NCBI GenBank assembly: GCA_964419225.1
Contig: CAYQPF010000157.1
Coordinates: 1-11,324, forward strand
Reading direction: 5' to 3'
Length of the DNA stretch: 11,324 nt
Source of the DNA: CAYQPF01 sp964419225
GTDB lineage: Bacteria; Cloacimonadota; Cloacimonadia; Cloacimonadales; CAYQPF01
The translations under genes and the position numbers were made by a program. The notes under the pieces are model-generated. The model saw only the letters and a program-made list of their open reading frames with translations. It ran no database searches and was not told the DNA's origin. This document shows, piece by piece, positions 1 to 4,624 of this stretch (position 1 is the first letter of the stretch; each line of letters begins with the position of its first letter).

Positions 1-407
1 TCTTCACGATCTTCGACCCAGCTTGCAAACCTCTACTGCACAATCCGGGTTAAACAAACCTATGTAGTAGCTAAAAGTGTATAAGCGAATCTTTTGCGTT
101 TAGACGACTTACGGGATTTGCTCGAGATATTTTTAAATATGACATTTTCAAGATTTTAAGATAATCAAAGTACTGATTTTTTTTGATGAACACCAAGGAA
201 GGAAAAGGTTGTGTCTTAGTTATGAGTGAATAGTCATGAGTCCTGAGTAGGGTTAAAACCTATTACTTGCATACTAACACCCTAATACTTGCCTGCGGGT
301 TTCTGTAATTTTTTTGTAATTTAATTTACATTTTTATTCAAAGATAAATTCAGATTTGCTTATTATCTTGTCCCGGAAAAAGGTGATTTTCCCAAAGATT
401 TCATTTC
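1..407. other. Region without a convincing gene
   Basis: No start-to-stop reading frame of useful length with a Shine-Dalgarno site lies here on either strand. A 27-codon open stretch (1-84, + strand, ending TAA) could be the tail of a gene lying left of the window, but its translation resembles nothing I recognise. On the minus strand only fragments of about 25-30 codons are open. Visible structure includes a run of 7-nt repeats (218-252), a direct repeat TACTTGC at 264-270 and 286-292, and TGTAAT at 304-309 and 315-320, the latter forming a weak palindrome with TTACA at 326-330. The promoter of the first gene begins at 408. Confidence 0.5.
218..252. repeat. Heptamer tandem repeat, tract A (5 units)
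   Basis: Five consecutive 7-nt units in perfect phase start at 218, 225, 232, 239 and 246. Each begins with AGT: AGTTATG, AGTGAAT, AGTCATG, AGTCCTG and AGTAGGG. The tract is intergenic. Units 232-251 match 17 of 20 positions with 7177-7196 in the gap before tpx, so this is a dispersed repeat family and not chance low complexity. Confidence 0.7.
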
Positions 408-435
408 TTGACATTTGCAGGGGGAAAAATAGCAT
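408..435 (+). promoter_or_regulatory. Candidate sigma-70-type promoter for the GNAT gene
   Basis: A perfect -35 hexamer TTGACA (408-413) is followed after 16 bases by TAGCAT (430-435), a 4/6 match to TATAAT. A transcript would start near 442, leaving a short leader of about 23 bases that contains the AAAGGA site (455-460) before ATG 465. The same TTG at 408 opens the longest version of the downstream reading frame, but its use as a -35 element is more convincing than its use as a start codon. Confidence 0.5.
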
Positions 436-464
436 ATCACGTAAATATTAGTTTAAAGGAAAGT

Positions 465-1181
465 ATGGAATTTTTACAGAATCCTATAGAAGCAGGTATA
501 GTAGAGTTAAAAACTATTTCCGAACAAGATCTGAAAGATTATCACAGGTGGTTTACTCAGGAAATGGAGTGGACTAAATGGGACGCTCCTTGGGAAGAAA
601 TGGACGAGCAGTTTGTCAGGAGCTATTTAGACAAATTAGCGTTAAGATTGGATAAAGTTCCTCAAACAATAGAAAACAGACTGGAGATTTATTGCCAGAA
701 TCAACATTCAGGCTGGGTAAATTCATACTTTTATAATAAAGATAGAAATCAAATCGCCATCGGTATCGTTATTGCTGAAAACCAGCACTGGGGAAAAGGC
801 ATAGGTAAAAATGCTTTTCAACAATGGGCTAAATATCTTTTTGAAAATAGAGGAATGACTGAACTCTTTTGTGAAACCTGGTCAGGTAATGAAAGAATGG
901 TTAAATTAGCATTAGGTATAGGATTCCGAATTATCGAGGATTCAGAAACAGTAATGGTTAATGGCCGGGATTATAAACGCTTGAAACTCAAATTGTGTCA
1001 CAAGGAGTTTAATATGAAGACAAATGATACTTTGCATACAAGAAAAAAAATAATTACTCAGGCAGATGTCGATGAATTACAGAAAGTGAAACCAGAACAG
1101 ATTAACTCAAAAGAACCTAAAACTGGTAATATGATTACCCAGGAAGACATTGAAAAATTGTTGGACAAGGGTAAGGGTTAA
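465..1181 (+). CDS. GNAT-family N-acetyltransferase with duplicated-motif tail
   Basis: Predicted cytoplasmic acetyltransferase that moves the acetyl group of acetyl-CoA to an amine; the substrate cannot be read from sequence. The GNAT fold covers about residues 1-178. The pyrophosphate-binding motif A is visible as QHWGKGIG (107-114), and an NERMVKLALGIGF segment (from 142) matches the conserved Asn-containing region of RimJ/RimL-like members (Acetyltransf_3 type). The frame is open back to TTG 408, but I chose ATG 465: AAAGGA lies 4 bases upstream, and TTG 408 coincides with a -35 hexamer. Residues 179-238 extend past the usual domain end. They are charged, probably flexible, and contain two related segments, IITQADVDELQK and MITQEDIEKLLDK. 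This tail has its own ribosome site and ATG (separate entry). The next gene begins 73 bases downstream across a 7-nt repeat tract. Family assignment is firm; substrate is unknown. Confidence 0.8.
   Translation: MEFLQNPIEAGIVELKTISEQDLKDYHRWFTQEMEWTKWDAPWEEMDEQFVRSYLDKLALRLDKVPQTIENRLEIYCQNQHSGWVNSYFYNKDRNQIAIGIVIAENQHWGKGIGKNAFQQWAKYLFENRGMTELFCETWSGNERMVKLALGIGFRIIEDSETVMVNGRDYKRLKLKLCHKEFNMKTNDTLHTRKKIITQADVDELQKVKPEQINSKEPKTGNMITQEDIEKLLDKGKG
1002..1007 (+). promoter_or_regulatory. Internal Shine-Dalgarno site within the GNAT gene
   Basis: AAGGAG lies 6 bases before an in-frame ATG at 1014, inside the acetyltransferase frame. It is a better ribosome-binding site than the one at the gene's own start, and its spacing equals that of the site in front of the secreted protein gene at 2285. 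It could allow separate translation of the tail. Confidence 0.5.
1014..1181 (+). CDS. Possible nested small protein: tail of the GNAT gene (55 aa)
   Basis: This alternative product starts at an in-frame ATG within the acetyltransferase gene. AAGGAG at 1002-1007 with a 6-base spacer supports initiation here, and the point falls just after the GNAT fold ends. The 55-residue product is hydrophilic with no membrane segment. It contains two copies of a short helical-looking motif, I-I-T-Q-A-D-V-D-E-L and M-I-T-Q-E-D-I-E-K-L, separated by a Lys/Glu/Pro-rich linker. The motif loosely resembles the LSQEEIDALL-type N-terminal peptide of FliM, a protein-docking segment, but no flagellar gene is nearby and I do not assign that function. 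Either the tail is made both fused and free, or a once separate small gene became fused to the acetyltransferase by loss of a stop codon. No experiment-like evidence is visible. Confidence 0.35.
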   Translation: MKTNDTLHTRKKIITQADVDELQKVKPEQINSKEPKTGNMITQEDIEKLLDKGKG

Positions 1182-1240
1182 TGGTAAGTGGTTAGCAGTT
1201 AATGGTTATTTGTTAATAGTAAAGAGTGAAGAGTGAAGAG
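1177..1240. repeat. Heptamer tandem repeat, tract B (9 units)
   Basis: Nine 7-nt units in unbroken phase start at 1177, 1184, 1191, 1198, 1205, 1212, 1219, 1226 and 1233. They drift from GTTANNN forms (GTTAATG, GTAAGTG, GTTAGCA) to GTGAAGA twice in succession. The tract begins within the last codons of the acetyltransferase gene, contains its TAA stop, and fills most of the gap up to the ribosome site of the next gene. Confidence 0.75.
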
Positions 1241-1254
1241 AAAAAGGGGGATAA

Positions 1255-1989
1255 GTGAAAATAGCGGTTTTAAGTGATATACATGGGAATATTTGGGCGT
1301 TGGAGACTGTTTTGGCAGATCTGAAAGACAGAAAACCAGATCTGATTGTTAATTTGGGAGACACTTTGTATGGCCCCCTGAAACCTCTGGAGACATATGA
1401 AATGCTAAAGGCATATGGGATGATTCACGTTTCGGGGAATGAGGACAGATTGATCGTGGAAAATATGAGCCGGTATCATACAAGTAAGACTTTGGATTAT
1501 GTACGGGAAGTTTTGCCGGAGGAAGCCTTAAATTGGTTGAGATCATTACCGAAAACATCAGTTCTGGATGATTTACTTTTTATGTGTCATGGTACTCCCG
1601 ACTCTGATTCGATGTATTTATTGGAGCAGGTGGTTGAAACCTTTGTCATAGTGAATGATTATCGTAAAATCGAAGAGAATTTAAAAGAAGTGAGTCAGAA
1701 GATTATTTTATGTGGGCATAGCCATATCCCCAGATTTGTACAAACGCCGTTAAGGACGATCATTAATCCGGGAAGTGTGGGCTGTCCTGCTTTTGATGAC
1801 ACGAATCCCAGATTTCATAAGATGGAAAACTTCAATAATAATGCCCAATATTGTATGTTAGAACTTCAGAACTCCAATATTAAAGCAGAGCAAATATCTT
1901 TACCGTATAATTATGAGAAAGCTGTTCAATGTGCCAAAGAAAATAATCGATCAGATTGGGCTCTTTGGTTGGAGAGTGGAAGAGCGTAA
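1255..1989 (+). CDS. Calcineurin-like metallophosphoesterase (YfcE/Metallophos_2 type)
   Basis: Predicted cytoplasmic metal-dependent phosphoesterase of 244 residues. The signature ligands are in order: D8-x-H10 (SDIHGN), D36 in NLGDTLYGP, N62 in SGNEDR, H112 in CHGTP, and H155/H157 in CGHSHIP. An NPGSVG segment at 171-176 is typical of the YfcE/MJ0936 branch. These residues would hold a dinuclear metal centre such as Mn or Ni; all appear present, so the enzyme should be active. Family members hydrolyse phosphodiesters, phosphomonoesters or nucleotides, and the substrate cannot be told. The start is GTG 1255, preceded by AGGGGG (1245-1250) with a 4-base spacer; MKIAVLSDIHGN begins exactly where family members do. 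It lies 73 bases after the acetyltransferase on the same strand, with no terminator seen between, so co-transcription is possible. Confidence 0.88.
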   Translation: MKIAVLSDIHGNIWALETVLADLKDRKPDLIVNLGDTLYGPLKPLETYEMLKAYGMIHVSGNEDRLIVENMSRYHTSKTLDYVREVLPEEALNWLRSLPKTSVLDDLLFMCHGTPDSDSMYLLEQVVETFVIVNDYRKIEENLKEVSQKIILCGHSHIPRFVQTPLRTIINPGSVGCPAFDDTNPRFHKMENFNNNAQYCMLELQNSNIKAEQISLPYNYEKAVQCAKENNRSDWALWLESGRA

Positions 1990-1992
1990 AGG

Positions 1993-2034
1993 GTTAGATA
2001 GGTGTCAGGTATCAGGTGCCAGGTGTCAGTAGGG
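1993..2034. repeat. Heptamer tandem repeat, tract C (AGGTGYC type)
   Basis: Six 7-nt units in phase start at 1993, 2000, 2007, 2014, 2021 and 2028: GTTAGAT, AGGTGTC, AGGTATC, AGGTGCC, AGGTGTC and AGTAGGG. The last unit equals the last unit of tract A. The core 1996-2032 recurs at 7065-7094 with one unit fewer. The tract begins 4 bases after the phosphoesterase stop codon. Confidence 0.75.
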
Positions 2035-2106
2035 GAAGGGGAATTCGTTCTTTTTGAGAAGAATAAGACATTTTGCTTGACATTAAGGAATAAAGAATCT
2101 CATCTT

Positions 2107-2134
2107 GTTAAGAGTTAAGTGTTAGGTGTTAGGA
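2107..2134. repeat. Heptamer tandem repeat, tract D (GTTARGN type, 4 units)
   Basis: Four 7-nt units in perfect phase start at 2107, 2114, 2121 and 2128: GTTAAGA, GTTAAGT, GTTAGGT and GTTAGGA. The tract ends 6 bases before a palindromic element. Its unit type resembles the first half of tract B. Confidence 0.75.
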
Positions 2135-2140
2135 GACGAC

Positions 2141-2238
2141 AACCCATCCCCGTCCCTTCCCTTTGCTAAGGGAGGGGGGTGAAAGCAGTTCCTTTGCAAG
2201 TCCTTGCCCTTTTAAGGGAAAGGATTTAGGATAGGGTT
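2141..2238. repeat. Palindromic intergenic element with two hairpins and imperfect terminal inverted repeats
   Basis: The ends are imperfect inverted repeats: AACCCATCCC at 2141-2150 against GGATAGGGTT at 2229-2238. Two hairpins lie inside. The first (2154-2176) pairs CCC-T-TCCCTT with AAGGGAGGG around a TGCT loop, with one bulged T. The second (2201-2224) pairs TCCTT and CCCTT with AAGGG and AAGGA around a small T/A loop, with one G/A mismatch. Neither is followed by a T-run, so these are not ordinary terminators. The layout fits a small non-coding REP- or MITE-like element of about 98 bp. No transposase is in the window, and no target-site duplication is obvious. Confidence 0.5.
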
Positions 2239-2284
2239 GAAACATCGAGCTTAAATGTTAGAGAATAAAATTAAGGAGATAAAA

Positions 2285-4000
2285 ATGAAGAAAATTGTCA
2301 TTCTCATTTGTTTACTTGCTTTGGTATCGATGTCCTTGTTTGGACAGGAAGGTAAGTATGTACGCAAATCAATCAGTTCAGTAGAAGCAGTATGGGTAAA
2401 ACCAGGAGCAGTGCAAAGTGGTGTAAATTTTGATGTAGCATATTTTAATAAGATGGTTAAGCATTACATTGAGATACCCCGTTTTGATTATAATCAGTTA
2501 CCTCCTGCGTTAGTGAAAGATTTCATTAATCAGGCTAATGCTTTATCGAGTCTTCAACCTCAGGATATAGCAAATTTAATGGAAAAAACAATTGGTGTTC
2601 AGATAGCCACTATTTTGAATGATCCTAAAGTTCAGGAAATGCGTGGAAAGAATATCAAGAATGAATCCGCCAGTCAGTCATTTGCAGCGACAAAAGGTAA
2701 ATCAATGGGTTTGACCTTTCCAGAACTGGAAACTTTAATGAATTCTGCTTTTATATATTTACCTTATATTTCCAAAATGCAAATGGCAACCAAAGATAAT
2801 ACTATTAATTTCCAAGTGGACGGTGGTATTGTCTGGTTCCAGGTAAAAGTAAATGCCGACAATACAGTTTCTGTGAAGCAGAGAGTTGCAGCATCAAGTT
2901 TCGGGATGAGTTCAGCCACCCCGGGAGCCAAGAATATTTTAGGCGTACCGATGGAATACAAGACATATCAATTCGGTAATGAGACGCTTCCGACAACACC
3001 ACAGATTTGGGTTCAATACGATGCGGTTCAGGCCTTGGTAAAGAATTTAGGCGTAAAAACCAAAGAAATAGTTGAATTTAAGTTATCTGCTCAGGTTTTA
3101 GAAACAAAAGGTGACAGAATTGGAATCAGCATGGGTAAGAAAGAAGGCATCCATATGGATGATACATTTGAAATCATGCAGAGTTCCGAGAATGCAGCTG
3201 GAGAAGTAAAATCAACCAGTGTAGGTTATGTCAGAGTGATTAAAACCGGAGATAATGTAGCTGATCCAACAGCGATGTCTTATTCTCAGTTATGGAAAGG
3301 CAAGAATTCCGGAGTGGGTTCAGTTTTAATTGAAAAACCCAAACTTGGGTTAGATATTTTAGCTAAAATTAAGATTATGTCCGGAATGAGTATTAAGGAG
3401 AAGTTGGCTGAGGGAGAAGAACCTGTTATCTTAGATGGAACTGGTACTTCGGGAGCTGGTTTAGATGTAATATTTGCATATAATTTAGCCCCTATAGTAG
3501 GAAAGCCACAGACTTTCTTAAATCTGGGTTTTGGTTTCGGAGTCCCCAATGTGAGTGTTATAAAAGGTTATGATGCTTCCACATATTTATACTCAGGTTT
3601 TTTAGGAGTAACAAAAAAGTTTTGGATGAAGGATATGGGATTTAGGTTACAAGGAGACTTAGGAATGGACTTTTTGGGAATTACCGGTAGCTATTCAGAT
3701 GAGTACACTCCTTCCTACGATTATACAATCAAATCTAATTGCCTGAGTTTAAAGCTGGAAGGCGGGATAGAATATCTTATCCAGCCAGATCTTATTGTTA
3801 ATTTAGGAGTTGGATATAAAGTTGCAACAAGTCCATTATCGACAACCTTTGAAGTTGATGGGCAGACTTATTCTGCTAATACAACTCTTTTTGATGAAGT
3901 AGATTTAGGAGGATTGAATGTGAATTTTGGTGTTAGCTATTCTTTAAGCGAATTACCAATTAATTTATTTGGATTCCTGGATCCTTTTAAAAAATACTAA
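2285..4000 (+). CDS. Secreted, probably outer-membrane beta-barrel protein, function unknown
   Basis: The product has 571 residues. Residues 1-20 (MKKIVILICLLALVSMSLFG) form a classical signal peptide with likely cleavage before Q21. The N-terminal half is a soluble domain. Around residues 266-325 a segment of the form 'AQVLETKGDRIGISMGKKEGIHMDDTFEI' resembles the small beta domain of FlgT-C and similar periplasmic proteins, with the pattern G...vyi..G...G...gD.f.v; this is similarity by eye. From about residue 355 to the end, alternating amphipathic strands rich in Gly, Tyr and Phe (FLNLGFGFGV, LIVNLGVGYKV, LNVNFGVSYSL) suggest an outer-membrane barrel. The frame is open back to ATG 2255, but ATG 2285 is chosen: AAGGAG (2273-2278) lies 6 bases upstream and the signal peptide starts there. 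It is separated from its neighbours by repeats upstream and a terminator downstream, so it is probably monocistronic. No family name can be given with confidence. Confidence 0.75.
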   Translation: MKKIVILICLLALVSMSLFGQEGKYVRKSISSVEAVWVKPGAVQSGVNFDVAYFNKMVKHYIEIPRFDYNQLPPALVKDFINQANALSSLQPQDIANLMEKTIGVQIATILNDPKVQEMRGKNIKNESASQSFAATKGKSMGLTFPELETLMNSAFIYLPYISKMQMATKDNTINFQVDGGIVWFQVKVNADNTVSVKQRVAASSFGMSSATPGAKNILGVPMEYKTYQFGNETLPTTPQIWVQYDAVQALVKNLGVKTKEIVEFKLSAQVLETKGDRIGISMGKKEGIHMDDTFEIMQSSENAAGEVKSTSVGYVRVIKTGDNVADPTAMSYSQLWKGKNSGVGSVLIEKPKLGLDILAKIKIMSGMSIKEKLAEGEEPVILDGTGTSGAGLDVIFAYNLAPIVGKPQTFLNLGFGFGVPNVSVIKGYDASTYLYSGFLGVTKKFWMKDMGFRLQGDLGMDFLGITGSYSDEYTPSYDYTIKSNCLSLKLEGGIEYLIQPDLIVNLGVGYKVATSPLSTTFEVDGQTYSANTTLFDEVDLGGLNVNFGVSYSLSELPINLFGFLDPFKKY

Positions 4001-4020
4001 AAAATAGCATGAATTAAATA

Positions 4021-4055
4021 AAATCGACTCGTAAATTGCTTACGAGTCGATTTTT
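4021..4055 (+). terminator. Intrinsic terminator after the secreted protein gene
   Basis: A perfect 14-bp stem pairs 4021-4034 with 4040-4053 around a 5-base loop, ATTGC. The 3' arm runs into a short T stretch (4051-4055). It lies 20 bases after the stop codon. The A-rich 5' side and T-rich 3' side make it potentially bidirectional. Confidence 0.85.
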
Positions 4056-4094
4056 GTTATCTTATCCTTTGTAATAAATAAGGAGAAAAACAAT

Positions 4095-4556
4095 ATGTCA
4101 GAAACAGATATAATTGTTCCCCCATGTATAGTAGCTTCTACCAAGATTTGGGCGAAAGAGGTTACTGAAACCAGATATCGTTGGATCTCAGTGCAGGATT
4201 TACACACTGGGATAGAAAAGAATAAAAAGTACAATGCCCTGAGTCATTTTGGTAATGATCAGAAGATTCTGGAAGTTAAGGGGATGGGTTTTCATAAAGT
4301 ATTCAGACTTACTACTTTTTCCGGTTGTTCTGCAGATGTAACAGATACGATAGCGGTGCGGATGATGGAAGAATGGTATTTATTACAGCAGTTGCAAAAA
4401 GGGCACCGAATCATGGAATACTCCATTTTTCAGAAAAATGTGAAAGAAACAATTATAACAGAAATCAAACTCATTGGAGAAAAGACAGTTTTTTCTCTGA
4501 AAATGGATGAAGACAATTCTTTTATTGGTAATGGTATTATCTTCAGGGACTTTTAG
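4095..4556 (+). CDS. Hypothetical protein, 153 aa, translationally coupled to glycogen phosphorylase
   Basis: I do not recognise this protein. It has no signal peptide and no membrane segment, so it is predicted cytoplasmic. It appears compact and mixed alpha/beta: an N-terminal half with YRWISVQDL and DQKILEVKGMGFHKVFRLTTF strands, a helix near MMEEWYLLQQLQKG, and C-terminal strands (ETIITEIKLIGEKTVFSLKM). There is one Cys at residue 11 and another at about 78. ATG 4095 is preceded by AAGGAG (4080-4085) with a 9-base spacer. It is the first gene after a strong terminator, so it begins a new transcript, although I see no clear promoter in the 39-base gap. Its TAG stop overlaps the AGGA ribosome site of the following phosphorylase frame, which begins 8 bases later. 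This points to coupled expression and a possible role linked to glycogen use, but that is inference from position only. Confidence 0.7.
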   Translation: MSETDIIVPPCIVASTKIWAKEVTETRYRWISVQDLHTGIEKNKKYNALSHFGNDQKILEVKGMGFHKVFRLTTFSGCSADVTDTIAVRMMEEWYLLQQLQKGHRIMEYSIFQKNVKETIITEIKLIGEKTVFSLKMDEDNSFIGNGIIFRDF

Positions 4557-4564
4557 GAAAACAT

Positions 4565-4624
4565 ATGACAACTGATTCCATTTAATTTACTGAGCAGCGC
4601 AATATCCCGGAGGACGGTCTGGAT
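4565..4624 (+). other. Apparent original N-terminus of glgP, interrupted by an in-frame TAA
   Basis: ATG 4565 has AGGA (4555-4558) 6 bases upstream, overlapping the previous gene's TAG, and lies in the same frame as the phosphorylase. Read through, the frame gives MTTDSI, then TAA (4583-4585), then FTEQRNIPEDGLDV joining directly to AFIKHLEYTLAKD. The 13 codons after the stop contain no further stop and read like a normal phosphorylase N-terminus. With them the protein would be about 821 residues, close to E. coli GlgP (815). The simplest reading is a recent nonsense change at codon 7 or a sequencing error. A deliberate six-codon leader peptide is the alternative. Confidence 0.55.
4609..4613 (+). 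promoter_or_regulatory. Shine-Dalgarno site that could rescue glgP translation
   Basis: GGAGG at 4609-4613 lies 11 bases before GTG 4625 and 24 bases after the TAA at 4583-4585. The spacer is long, but a ribosome that has just terminated could restart here. No ATG follows in frame until codon 59, inside the conserved SMEFLIGR motif. Confidence 0.45.

Noticed and set aside
1..84. Possible C-terminal end of an upstream gene (27 codons to TAA)
   Set aside because: Too short to judge and not recognised. The minus strand here also shows a short open stretch. Mentioned only within the upstream region entry.
304..330. TGTAAT direct repeats and the TGTAA/TTACA palindrome as an operator
   Set aside because: Very AT-rich surroundings make such short matches likely by chance, and it lies far upstream of the probable promoter.
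2077..2106. Perfect TTGACA at 2077-2082 as a promoter for the secreted protein gene
   Set aside because: No acceptable -10 hexamer lies 15-19 bases downstream, and it would be about 200 bases from the start codon across repeats.
2237..2266. TTGAAA (2237) with GAGAAT (2261) as a promoter for the gene at 2285
   Set aside because: An 18-base spacer and a weak -10, and the transcript would begin at the ribosome site itself.
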